The notes under the pieces: model-generated
Told to the model about the DNA's origin: nothing
What the model saw: the letters and a program-made list of their open reading frames with translations, nothing else
Database searches by the model: none
Translations under genes and position numbers: made by a program
NCBI GenBank assembly: GCA_913042895.1
Contig: CAJWMQ010000012.1
Span: forward strand, 1-33,021
Origin: an uncultured Verrucomicrobiales bacterium
Lineage (GTDB): Bacteria > Verrucomicrobiota > Verrucomicrobiia > Limisphaerales > UBA1100
DNA length: 33,021 nucleotides
Direction of reading: 5' to 3'
Shown here: positions 8,397-17,347 of the stretch, piece after piece
Numbering within the stretch: the stretch's first letter is position 1
Layout of the letters: each line of letters starts with the position of its first letter

Positions 8397-9334
8397 CCTG
8401 GCGCGTGGTCTATATGGGCACGGCTGAAATCGCCTGTCCAACGTTGCAGGCCCTAGCTGTAATGCCGCAAATAGAGCTTGCGGCTGTTTATACTCAACCA
8501 GACCGGCCAAAAGGGCGCGGCCAATCCGTTCAGTTTTCACCCGTAAAGAAACTGGCCCTAGAAATGGGAGAGGCGGTTCTCCAGCCAGAATCACTGAAAT
8601 CAAGCTTAGCCTTTAAGGAACTGGCCTCCCTGAAGCCTGATGTTTTGGTGGTGATGGCCTATGGGCAGATCCTTTCCCAACAGGTTTTGGATTTACCGCC
8701 GCACGGCGCGGTAAACCTACATGCTTCACTCCTTCCACGTCACCGCGGCGCCTCCCCCATTCAGCAAGCCATTCTTGCGGGGGATACCGAGACTGGAGTG
8801 ACCCTCATGCAAATGGAGGCCGGTCTTGATACCGGCCCCATGATTGCAAGGGCTAGTATTCCTATTGGCAGAGAGGATACTGCCGCAACCGTTCATGATC
8901 AGCTAGCCCAGCTGAGCGCCAATCTTACCGTGGAAATCCTCCCTGATTACCTTATTGGAAACATGCCCGTGACGCCACAAGATGACAGTACAGCCACTTA
9001 CACCGCCAAGATTTCAAAAAAGGACGGTCAAATTGATTGGCGTAAATCAGCTGATGAATTGGATCGTCAAATCCGCGCATTCACACCTTGGCCCGGCAGC
9101 TACACGCACTTGTCCACCACAGAAAAATCTCTTCTGAAAATCCTAGGCGCTCAAGTAGCTGAAGGCGCAGGATCTCCCGGGCAAATTTTGGCCAGTGAAA
9201 ATGGCCAACTCGAGGTCGCTACTGGGCAGGGGAGTTTGATTCTAACTTCTGTTCAACGCGAAGGGGCTCGACCAATGGCTGGAGCCGATTTCCTAAATGG
9301 TTGCCCATTGCCGTCCGGCGCGGGTTTGAAATAA
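8393..9334 (+). CDS. fmt: Methionyl-tRNA formyltransferase
   Basis: VVYMGTAEIACPTLQAL, AVYTQPDRPKGRGQ, VNLHASLLPRHRGASPIQQAILAGDTETGVTLMQMEAGLDTGPM and C-terminal AFTPWPGSYT. Confidence 0.96.
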   Translation: MTWRVVYMGTAEIACPTLQALAVMPQIELAAVYTQPDRPKGRGQSVQFSPVKKLALEMGEAVLQPESLKSSLAFKELASLKPDVLVVMAYGQILSQQVLDLPPHGAVNLHASLLPRHRGASPIQQAILAGDTETGVTLMQMEAGLDTGPMIARASIPIGREDTAATVHDQLAQLSANLTVEILPDYLIGNMPVTPQDDSTATYTAKISKKDGQIDWRKSADELDRQIRAFTPWPGSYTHLSTTEKSLLKILGAQVAEGAGSPGQILASENGQLEVATGQGSLILTSVQREGARPMAGADFLNGCPLPSGAGLK

Positions 9335-9344
9335 CTCCAAGCAC

Positions 9345-9373
9345 TTGACAATAGCTTCAATTCGAGCAAGTTA
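9345..9373 (+). promoter_or_regulatory. Possible sigma70-type promoter for the TetR/RND cassette (TTGACA, N17, AAGTTA)
   Basis: Perfect -35 hexamer TTGACA at 9345-9350; the hexamer at 17-bp spacing (9368-9373, AAGTTA) is a weak -10. Confidence 0.35.
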
Positions 9374-9374
9374 G

Positions 9375-9405
9375 TTCAAACGTTTGTTTGAAACATACGT
9401 TCGAC
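9375..9405. promoter_or_regulatory. Candidate TetR-family operator: imperfect 31-bp palindrome containing a perfect 7-4-7 inverted repeat
   Basis: TTCAAACGTTTGTT-TGA-AACATACGTTCGAC, arms complementary at 11 of 14 positions; the left part also reads TTCAAAC-GTTT-GTTTGAA (9375-9392). Ends 1 nt before the regulator's ATG at 9407. Confidence 0.65.
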
Positions 9406-9406
9406 C

Positions 9407-10036
9407 ATGGTTAAGCGCTCGACTAAAGACAGGATATTAGATGCGTCTGAGGTATTATTTGCTCGAGACGGTTCCGGTGGGGCTTCATTGCGTGCAATTA
9501 CTCAGATGGCTAAGGTCAATCTGGCGGCTGTTCATTATCATTTCGGCAGGAAGGATCTCTTGCTTGAGGCTGTTTTGGCGCGTCGACTACTCCCGTTAAA
9601 CGCCGAACGAATCCGAAGTTTGGAAGCGTATCAACAGAAAGCTGGCAGGAAAAAGGTGCGCTTGGAGAATGTCATCGAAGCTATGGTGGGTCCCGCCCTT
9701 CGTCTGAGTCGGGACGAAACCAAAGGGGGGCGAATATTCATGAGGTTGCTCGGTAGATTGGTGCTTGAGCCGGACGCGCGTGTCCAGAAGCTGTTGACTG
9801 GTCAATTTGAGACCGTGCTCAAGAAGTTTGAGCCAGCCCTTAAGGCTGCTTTGCCTCATTTGGAACCCCAAGATTTCTTTTGGCGGCTGCATTTTTTGGT
9901 CGGCTCCATGGCGCATACCATGGCGGATTCCGAGCGCATTCGGCTGATCTCCGGTGGGATCTGCGATCCGGATGATACAGAGGGCACTATTCAGTGTCTG
10001 GTTACCTTTTTGTGCGGGGGGCTTCGGGCAAAATGA
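9407..10036 (+). CDS. TetR/AcrR-family transcriptional regulator
   Basis: N-terminal TetR HTH: TKDRILDASEVLFARDGSGGASLRAITQMAKVNLAAVHYHFGRKDLLLEAVLARRLLPLN. Confidence 0.95.
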   Translation: MVKRSTKDRILDASEVLFARDGSGGASLRAITQMAKVNLAAVHYHFGRKDLLLEAVLARRLLPLNAERIRSLEAYQQKAGRKKVRLENVIEAMVGPALRLSRDETKGGRIFMRLLGRLVLEPDARVQKLLTGQFETVLKKFEPALKAALPHLEPQDFFWRLHFLVGSMAHTMADSERIRLISGGICDPDDTEGTIQCLVTFLCGGLRAK

Positions 10037-11442
10037 ATGGATACATGGTTTTTGCGTTGATTGCTTGTCTGGTTGGTTGCCGGCAATCAACGCCATTAAG
10101 CACGCAGCGCATCGAACTGGAACTTCCTGAATTATGGAGCGTGGGAGCGAGCTCTCAGCCTACAAACAAGGAATGGTGGCGCTCTTTTGGAGCTCCTGAA
10201 ATCGAGCAGTGGGTTCGGGATGCCTTGATTCATAATCACGATCTGCAAATAGCCGCCATCCGACTTGAACGGGCACGTACAGAGGCCCGCATGTCAGCTT
10301 TTGTATTACGGCCAAAATTGGATGTGTCGGTTTCCGGAGAGAAAAGGCAGAGCAGCTTTATTGGCCTGCCGTTTGGCGGCAGTGGGATTTCCCGGTCTCG
10401 TTATGAAAGTTACGGAACATCGGCGGGATTGAATTGGGAAATGGATTTATGGGGGCGGATTCGTGCCGGCTACTCGATTGCACGGACTGATGCCAAAGCC
10501 GCAAAACATGAACTCGAAGCGGCCCGGTTATCAATCGTTGCTGAGGCTGTGCGACTATGGGTGCAATTGGCCGAGGCCCAGATCCAGGAACGTTTGGCAG
10601 GAGAATCCGTCCTGCTGTTGGAGCAAACATTATTGCAAGTGGAACTGCGATTGAACGCCGGCCGCGGTAACGCCTTGAATGTAAAGCAAACAAGGGCGGA
10701 CTTGTCGGAAGCCAAATCAACAGTTGTCCAATGGCGGATTCGATCAGAAAGACTGGCGCGTTCTATGGAATTGTTAGCGGGGCAAACCCCATCGGGAGTC
10801 AAACCTGTGACGACGGAGTTGAGTGACTTGCCATCACCTCCGTCCAGTGTTCCTGCTGGCATTCCGGCCGAACTTTTAACGCGTCGCGCTGATATTGTTG
10901 CCGGGTTTGCCCGCATTCATGCCGCCAACCTGAGTATTGCCGAAGCGGATGCGGGCTTGTTGCCGCGTGTGGGACTGACATCTTCCGCCGGGACTTCCAG
11001 CGATGAATTGAAGAGGTTGCTGAATGGCGATTCGCTGATTTGGTCAATTGGGGGCACTCTTTCACAGACTATTTTGTTTCCAGACGAACAGCAAGCCCGG
11101 CTCAATAGTCGAAGCCTTAAGGCTGAAGAGGCTGTGTTGAGTTATCGCCAGAAAATCATGACCGCCCTGCACGAAGTGGAAACGGCTCTAAACGCGGGAC
11201 GCCTGCTGAGTATTCAACGGATGCACAATAAGTTGGCCGTTGAAAATGCCCAACAGGTTTTGGCGTTAACTGATCAACGTTTCGAATTGGGATTGGCCAA
11301 CGCAGCGACGTTGCTTGATGCTCAACGCCGGTTATTGATTTCGCGCTCCGCGTTGATATCTGTTCGGCGAGCAGAGCTTGAAAACCGCATAGATCTTCAC
11401 CTGGCTCTTGGGGGTGAAATTTCCGTGGAGGATGCGCCGTGA
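10033..11442 (+). CDS. RND efflux system outer-membrane factor lipoprotein (NodT/OprM type)
   Basis: Start MNGYMVFALIACLVGCRQS (lipobox LVGC) overlaps the TetR stop as ATGA. Contains WWRSFGAPEIEQWVRDALIHNHDLQIAAIRLERAR, GLNWEMDLWGRIRAGYSIA, GIPAELLTRRADIVAGFARIHAANLSIAEADAGLLPRVGLTSSAG. Confidence 0.93.
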   Translation: MNGYMVFALIACLVGCRQSTPLSTQRIELELPELWSVGASSQPTNKEWWRSFGAPEIEQWVRDALIHNHDLQIAAIRLERARTEARMSAFVLRPKLDVSVSGEKRQSSFIGLPFGGSGISRSRYESYGTSAGLNWEMDLWGRIRAGYSIARTDAKAAKHELEAARLSIVAEAVRLWVQLAEAQIQERLAGESVLLLEQTLLQVELRLNAGRGNALNVKQTRADLSEAKSTVVQWRIRSERLARSMELLAGQTPSGVKPVTTELSDLPSPPSSVPAGIPAELLTRRADIVAGFARIHAANLSIAEADAGLLPRVGLTSSAGTSSDELKRLLNGDSLIWSIGGTLSQTILFPDEQQARLNSRSLKAEEAVLSYRQKIMTALHEVETALNAGRLLSIQRMHNKLAVENAQQVLALTDQRFELGLANAATLLDAQRRLLISRSALISVRRAELENRIDLHLALGGEISVEDAP

Positions 11443-12683
11443 GACTTGCCCTGCGAATTGGTTTGCCACTTTTAGCACTCACCTTCGGAGTGGGTGGGGC
11501 AGTATGGTTGGTGGCTCATAAAAAATCTATCGAGCCCGTGCCTCAAAAAAAAATACCGCCGCTAATTGAAGTGGTTGAGGTGACGTTGAATAATTACCAG
11601 CCGGTTATTCGTTCTCAAGGTCGTGTTTTGCCGCGTCGGGAAGTGTCTGTTATGCCGAGAGTTGGAGGGGAGGTTGTCGAGGTGTCGGCAAAATTGAATG
11701 AGGGTTTTCTGGTTGATGTTGGTGAGATTCTGGTGCGAATCGATGAAGAGGATCATCGTTTAAACCTTCGGCAGGCAGAGGCGGATATTCTTTCGGCTAA
11801 AGCCTCGATGACCAGTGGACTGGCGCAATTAGCCAATGCTCAGGCGCAAGCACGTCAAGCGGAGGCCCGCTTGGCCACTGAGCAGGCTGAGGCTGACGCT
11901 GCTAAAAAGGAATGGCGATTACTTGGAAAAACTGGCAGTCCACCCACATTGCTGTCGCGCGAGCCTCAAATTCGCGAAGCACGTTCAGCTATTGCAGCTG
12001 CCGTGGCCTTGGTAGATTCTGCTACTGCAGGAATTGAATCCGGAAAGGCCTCATTGGCTGCGGCAGAAGCAGCAAAGGAGCGGGCGTTGTTAGATTTGAA
12101 ACGCTGTATTATTCGTGCGCCATTTAATGCCCGCGTTGTGCGCAGTACGGTAGATTTAGCTTCCACGGTCTCACCGGGCGGCGCAGTCGCTGTATTACAG
12201 CGGATTGATTTCGCGGAAGTTAGGTTACCCTTGTCACGACGGCAAATGAACCTGCTTGGCTCCATTTCTGAGGCCAAAAAGCACCTCATACATCTAACAA
12301 ATGGCACTCGGAAATGGTCAGCAAAATTCGAACGCATGCTGGGTGAAGTTGATGCAGCCACCCACACGCAAAGCGTCATCGCACTGGTGGAGAACCCATA
12401 CACTTCGGGGAATGTAACCCTGGAATTTGGAGCTTTTGTATCCGCGGAAATGCACGGGGAAATGTTAAAGAATGTAACGGTTATCCCGGAACTGGCATTG
12501 CAGCAAAATGAGGAAGTGTATTTGTTGAATGATGGAAAGCTAACCGCGAAACCTGTTCGTGTCATTGAACGTAACCAAGGCGAAGTTTTTGTGACCGGCC
12601 TAAATGCCAAAGAGTACGTGTGTGTGACGCAATTGGACTCTTTTGTGAGTGAGATGAGTGTGCGTGTACGAAAGGGGGACTGA
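11439..12683 (+). CDS. RND efflux periplasmic adaptor (membrane fusion protein)
   Basis: N-terminal TM anchor, RSQGRVLPRREVSVMPRVGGEVVEVSAKLNEGFLVDVGEILVRID, long coiled coil, then CIIRAPFNARVVRSTVDLASTVSPGGAVAVL. GTG start overlaps the upstream stop by 4 nt. Confidence 0.93.
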   Translation: MRLALRIGLPLLALTFGVGGAVWLVAHKKSIEPVPQKKIPPLIEVVEVTLNNYQPVIRSQGRVLPRREVSVMPRVGGEVVEVSAKLNEGFLVDVGEILVRIDEEDHRLNLRQAEADILSAKASMTSGLAQLANAQAQARQAEARLATEQAEADAAKKEWRLLGKTGSPPTLLSREPQIREARSAIAAAVALVDSATAGIESGKASLAAAEAAKERALLDLKRCIIRAPFNARVVRSTVDLASTVSPGGAVAVLQRIDFAEVRLPLSRRQMNLLGSISEAKKHLIHLTNGTRKWSAKFERMLGEVDAATHTQSVIALVENPYTSGNVTLEFGAFVSAEMHGEMLKNVTVIPELALQQNEEVYLLNDGKLTAKPVRVIERNQGEVFVTGLNAKEYVCVTQLDSFVSEMSVRVRKGD

Positions 12684-15600
12684 TGGGGCGACTTGTTGAA
12701 TGGTTTGCAAAGAATGGAGTTGCGGCAAATCTCGTGGCAGCCCTCATTCTGGTGTCAGGCTTGATGACCATACCTCAAATAAAACGGGAGGTATTTCCGG
12801 AATTTGATTCCGATTGGGTCATGGTGAAGATGCTTTATCCCGGCGCGGCCCCAGAAGAAAATGAAGAACAGATTTGTGCCCGTGTAGAACAGGCAGTGGA
12901 GGGATTAGCAGGGATAAAACAGGTAGTGTCAACCGCAGCTGAAAATGCGGGAGTAGTGTCCATTGAATTGCTGCCAGGCACAGATACAGGGCGTTTTTTG
13001 GATCAAGTAAAGTCTCGCGTGGATGCGGTGGATACTTTTCCAAAGGATGCCGATAAGCCTGTGAGCACGGAGATAATCATCCGGAAACAGGTCATCAATG
13101 TGGCCGTATTTGGGGCTGCCAATGAACTCGCATTGAAGCGCGCCGCCGAACGGGTTCGAGATGAGTTACTCGCACGGCCGGAAATTTCACAAGTACAACT
13201 GGCAAATGTGCGTCCATATGAGATAGCCGTGGATCTGCGCGAGGTAGACTTACGTCAGTACGAGCTGAGCTTTGAAGAAGTGGCTCAGGCAATACGTTCC
13301 AGTTCGCTAAACCTCCCTGGAGGGACTGTTCGCACGAGCAAGGGGGAAGTGTTGATCCGATCCAACACCCAAGCGTATTCCGTGCGCGACTTTGAGCAAC
13401 TTGTACTAAGAAATTCATCGCACGGTGCGATGTTAACATTGGGGGACGTAGCGACAGTACGAGATTCTTTTGAGGAAGTCGAAAGTTCCTCTGAATTTGA
13501 CGGGCAACCGGCGGCACTTGTACGTGTTTTTCGGGTAGGAGATCAAAGCGCTCTGGAAATTGCTGAAGTCGTTAAAAACTATGTCACAACCACACAACAC
13601 ACGATGCCGGTTGGCGTAAGCTTGGAAACATGGCAAGATGATGCGAGTTATCTTCGCGGACGATTGAATCTTCTCTATCGTAACGGTCAAGCTGGATTGA
13701 TTTTAGTATTTGCCATTTTGGCGTTGTTTCTTCGGTTTCGTTTGGCCATCTGGGTTACCTTCGGGATTCCGATTTCATTTCTCGGCACTCTTTGGTTCAT
13801 GCCCGCGATGGATGTTTCGATTAGTCTGATAAGCCTTTTCGCCTTCATTGTGGTCCTAGGCATTGTGGTAGATGATGCAATTGTTATGGGGGAGAACATT
13901 TACACACACCAGCAGCAACACGGACCCGGCATCGCAAGTACGGTGGCTGGGGCGAAGGAGGTTGCTCGACCGGTGGTTTTTGGCGTGCTAACAACAGTAG
14001 CGGCGTTCTACCCACTACTTCAGGTGGAGGGTAATACGGGGAAAATTCTGAGATTTATTCCGCTGATTGTCATTCCAACGCTCTTATTTTCATTAATTGA
14101 ATGCCTGGTGATTTTGCCAGCGCACCTAAAGGACTTGCCGAATGGCACAAAAAACAAAAGCGAACCTCGCTGGGGTTGGACCCGTTTTCAGAAGGGTTTT
14201 GCTATGGCCGCAGAATCGTTTGCGCAACGCATCTATAAGCCGGTGTTGGAATTCTGTCTAAATTGGCGATACCTCACGGTGTGCAGTGGGGTTGCCATCT
14301 TGCTGCTTACGCTCGCAGGTTATGCGGGAGGACATTTTCGGTTTACTTTCTTTCCGCCGGTCGAAGGTGATAATGTTGCCGCTTGGGTAACGTATCCGCG
14401 GGGGTCTCCTGTGGAGGCAACGGAAGCTGCGGTGGCCCGGCTCAATAACGCAGCTAAAACACTTCAATCGGAATTCGCCAAAAGCAATGATGTCGGACAG
14501 GTGATCTTGCATTCTCTGGCTAGCGTTGGGCAGCAGCCTTTCCGGACAGAATCCGAGCAAGCCGGAGGGAATCTTGGCTCAAACCATAAAGGCAGTCACA
14601 AAGGTGAGGTGCACCTAGAAGTAGCTCCATCGGAGGAGCGAACTATTTCCAGTCAACAAATCGCGGATAAATGGCGGGAATTAGCCGGTGATTTTCCCGG
14701 GGCGGTAGAGGTAGGGTTTAGTGCAAATATCTTTTCAGCGGGTAAGCCGGTTAATATTCGTTTAACCGGCCCAGATATGGACGCACTTCAAGCTGCGGCT
14801 ATCCGACTTAAATCGCAATTAGCAGATATTGATGGAGTGCGAGATATCAATGATAGTTTTCGGCTAGGAAAACAGGAGTTTCTTATTCGCCTGAATCCTG
14901 AAGGCGAAGCATTAGGATTACGGCAAGCTCAATTGGCAACACAAGTCCGGCAGGCGTTTTACGGGGAAGAAGCGCAACGTCTTCAGCGTAACAGGGATGA
15001 TGTGAAGGTGATGGTTCGTTATCCGTTGAGTGAAAGGAAGTCAGTGCGTGATCTTCAAGAAATGCGCATTCGTGTTCGGGATGGCGACACATTGCGAGAA
15101 ATACCATTATCCACAGTGGCCATTATTGAAAGTGGCCGTGGCTATTCAGAAATCCGACGTGTGGATGGTCGACGCGCAGTGAATATTACAGCCGATGTGG
15201 ATATCGCCAAGGTAGAATCGAATAAGATTATTGAACGCCTTGAGGCCGAGGAATTACCCGCATTGCTCGCTGCGTTCCCCGGAGTACAATATTCCCTGGA
15301 AGGCGATCAGGCTGAGCAGTCGCAAACTATGGAAAGCATGAAGAGGGCTTATCTAGTCGCAATGGTCATCATCTATGGCCTGCTGGCAATTCCGTTTCGC
15401 TCATATTTACAGCCATTCATTGTGATGGGCGCAATCCCATTCGGATTAATTGGCGCAGTGCTGGGGCATTTGATAATGGGAATTGACCTGACTATTATGT
15501 CCCTTTTCGGCGTGGTGGCCCTTACCGGAGTGGTCGTGAATGACAGCTTGGTGATGGTAGATTTTGTGAACCGTAACCGGTTAAAATATTCAAGCCTTAT

Positions 15601-15901
15601 GGGGGCAGTTCGAGCCAGTGGCATCCAACGCTTCCGCGCCATTTTGCTGACATCGCTCACTACATTTGCAGGCCTCGCACCTTTGGTGTTTTTTGAAAAG
15701 AGTGTGCAAGCCCAGTTTCTGGTTCCAATGGCCATCTCATTGAGCTTTGGTGTCATATTCGCCACGGTAGTAACTTTGGTGTTGGTGCCGGCAGGATACA
15801 TGATCCTAGAGGATATCAAGAGGGCGTGGTTCTGGCTGTATGGTGGTCGGTCTGATGACGGTGAAATAACCAGCCGCTCTATTCAAGTGAATCATCTTTA
15901 G
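12683..15901 (+). CDS. RND efflux transporter permease (AcrB/HAE1-like)
   Basis: 1072 aa, FAKNGVAANLVAALILVSGLMTIPQIKREVFPEFDSDWVMVKMLYPGAAPEE, TM4 VVLGIVVDDAIVMGENIYTH, second repeat GVVALTGVVVNDSLVMVDFVNR. Starts in a TGATG overlap with the adaptor gene. Confidence 0.96.
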   Translation: MGRLVEWFAKNGVAANLVAALILVSGLMTIPQIKREVFPEFDSDWVMVKMLYPGAAPEENEEQICARVEQAVEGLAGIKQVVSTAAENAGVVSIELLPGTDTGRFLDQVKSRVDAVDTFPKDADKPVSTEIIIRKQVINVAVFGAANELALKRAAERVRDELLARPEISQVQLANVRPYEIAVDLREVDLRQYELSFEEVAQAIRSSSLNLPGGTVRTSKGEVLIRSNTQAYSVRDFEQLVLRNSSHGAMLTLGDVATVRDSFEEVESSSEFDGQPAALVRVFRVGDQSALEIAEVVKNYVTTTQHTMPVGVSLETWQDDASYLRGRLNLLYRNGQAGLILVFAILALFLRFRLAIWVTFGIPISFLGTLWFMPAMDVSISLISLFAFIVVLGIVVDDAIVMGENIYTHQQQHGPGIASTVAGAKEVARPVVFGVLTTVAAFYPLLQVEGNTGKILRFIPLIVIPTLLFSLIECLVILPAHLKDLPNGTKNKSEPRWGWTRFQKGFAMAAESFAQRIYKPVLEFCLNWRYLTVCSGVAILLLTLAGYAGGHFRFTFFPPVEGDNVAAWVTYPRGSPVEATEAAVARLNNAAKTLQSEFAKSNDVGQVILHSLASVGQQPFRTESEQAGGNLGSNHKGSHKGEVHLEVAPSEERTISSQQIADKWRELAGDFPGAVEVGFSANIFSAGKPVNIRLTGPDMDALQAAAIRLKSQLADIDGVRDINDSFRLGKQEFLIRLNPEGEALGLRQAQLATQVRQAFYGEEAQRLQRNRDDVKVMVRYPLSERKSVRDLQEMRIRVRDGDTLREIPLSTVAIIESGRGYSEIRRVDGRRAVNITADVDIAKVESNKIIERLEAEELPALLAAFPGVQYSLEGDQAEQSQTMESMKRAYLVAMVIIYGLLAIPFRSYLQPFIVMGAIPFGLIGAVLGHLIMGIDLTIMSLFGVVALTGVVVNDSLVMVDFVNRNRLKYSSLMGAVRASGIQRFRAILLTSLTTFAGLAPLVFFEKSVQAQFLVPMAISLSFGVIFATVVTLVLVPAGYMILEDIKRAWFWLYGGRSDDGEITSRSIQVNHL

Positions 15902-15955
15902 CGGGTTTGTTCTTTCACCGAACGGGTAGGAAGGCTAGGTTTCGCTTTTTCCTAG

Positions 15956-17347
15956 ATGGCCAAAAAAGCTTCATTGCTGATTATCTTTCTGACGGTGTTC
16001 ATTGACCTCGTTGGGTTCGGCATTGTGTTACCGATGCTCCCCCTTTACAGCAAGGAATTTGGCGCATCCGGAATGATCGCGGGGGGGATTGTCGCAGCAT
16101 ATTCACTGATGCAATTCATTTTCTCGCCAATGTGGGGGCGCCTCAGTGATCGTGTAGGGCGTCGACCCGTTCTATTGGTGAGCACCGCGGGCGCGTGCCT
16201 ATCTTATGTGGTCTTCGCATACGCCTGTCTGGAGCAATCAGTTTTACTGCTTTTGATTTCCCGCCTAACCGCTGGAATTTGTGGCGCAAACCTATCGGTG
16301 GCTAGTGCTTACATTGCCGATATTTCACCTCCTGAAGATCGTTCGAAACGCATGGGGCTCATTGGGATGGCCTTTGGGTTTGGATTTATCTTGGGCCCTG
16401 TCCTGGGTGCCTTGAGTGCAGGCTGGTTTGGTGTTACCGGACCAGGGTGGGTGGCCGCTGGGATTTGCGGCTTCAATCTGATCCTTGCATTTTTTATCTT
16501 AGGTGAGAGCAGGATGCCGGAGTCTGATCCAGCACCGCCTTCACCCCGATTGGGTCAAATGATGCGAGTACTAAAACGCCCGCAACTTGGAACATTGGTT
16601 TGTGTATTCTTTTTGGCCACATTCTGCTTCACCTGTTTTGAATCAACCTTTGCCGTGTTGTTTGCTGGTACGCATGATGACCCGGGGAAATTTGCTTTCC
16701 GAGAACCGGCTACCTCGGAAACGAGTGAAGGAGTAAATTGGTCAGCAGAAAGTGGCGCTGAAGTTCAGGAAGGTGACGTGCTGGGGCGGCGCGAAGACGA
16801 CTCCGCTGTCACGGCAGCAGCCACTGGTCGGTTTGTTCTAAACGAAAATGAAGCATCCATTAATACTACAAAGACCATGGCGTATTGGTTGATGGCTTTT
16901 TGCGGTTTTATCGGGGCAATTGTACAAGGAGGCTGCATTGGGCCGTTGGTGAAAACATTGGGCGAGAAAAAGTTAATTGTATTCGGACTGGCAATGGTAG
17001 GTGTGAGCTTGGCGGTCCTGCCGTTTTGCAGCGGGCAACTGGGTTTATGGAGCATCATGTTGGGATTAAGTTTGTTTGCAGTCAGCTCGAGCGTATATCG
17101 CGCTCCCACGTTTGGCTTAATTTCTCTAAACGCCTCCTCGGATGAGCAAGGCGAAGTAATGGGCGTCACTCAAAGCGTGGGCAGCTTAGCCCGTATTATC
17201 GGACCGCTTTTCGCGTTGGGACTTATGGATGTGTGGAAAGAATTGCCTTACCTGATTTGTGCAGTTATCGCCGTGATAGGCTCATTTGTGGCTGCCTCCA
17301 AGATTGAATCACCCCAAGAAGAACCTGGCAAAGCAGCGGAGAAATGA
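15956..17347 (+). CDS. MFS transporter (TetA-like), with an unusual hydrophilic insert between TM7 and TM8
   Basis: FIDLVGFGIVLPMLPLYSKEFG, MFS motif A GRLSDRVGRRPVLL, about 12 hydrophobic segments; insert GTHDDPGKFAFREPATSETSEGVNWSAESGAEVQEGDVLGRREDDSAVTAAATGRFVLNENEASINTTK. Confidence 0.9.
   Translation: MAKKASLLIIFLTVFIDLVGFGIVLPMLPLYSKEFGASGMIAGGIVAAYSLMQFIFSPMWGRLSDRVGRRPVLLVSTAGACLSYVVFAYACLEQSVLLLLISRLTAGICGANLSVASAYIADISPPEDRSKRMGLIGMAFGFGFILGPVLGALSAGWFGVTGPGWVAAGICGFNLILAFFILGESRMPESDPAPPSPRLGQMMRVLKRPQLGTLVCVFFLATFCFTCFESTFAVLFAGTHDDPGKFAFREPATSETSEGVNWSAESGAEVQEGDVLGRREDDSAVTAAATGRFVLNENEASINTTKTMAYWLMAFCGFIGAIVQGGCIGPLVKTLGEKKLIVFGLAMVGVSLAVLPFCSGQLGLWSIMLGLSLFAVSSSVYRAPTFGLISLNASSDEQGEVMGVTQSVGSLARIIGPLFALGLMDVWKELPYLICAVIAVIGSFVAASKIESPQEEPGKAAEK

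Noticed and set aside
11966-12610. 214-aa minus-strand ORF opposite the RND adaptor gene
   Set aside because: Antisense shadow of a coherent adaptor protein; low-complexity Ser/Ala/Arg composition.
15373-15819. 148-aa minus-strand ORF opposite the RND pump C-terminus
   Set aside because: Lies entirely within conserved RND transmembrane coding sequence; composition is the reverse complement of hydrophobic codons.
15902-15955. Short inverted repeats (GTTC/GAAC, CTAGG/CCTAG, AGGAA/TTCCT) between the RND and MFS genes
   Set aside because: Arms are only 4-5 bp and mutually competing; not distinguishable from chance.
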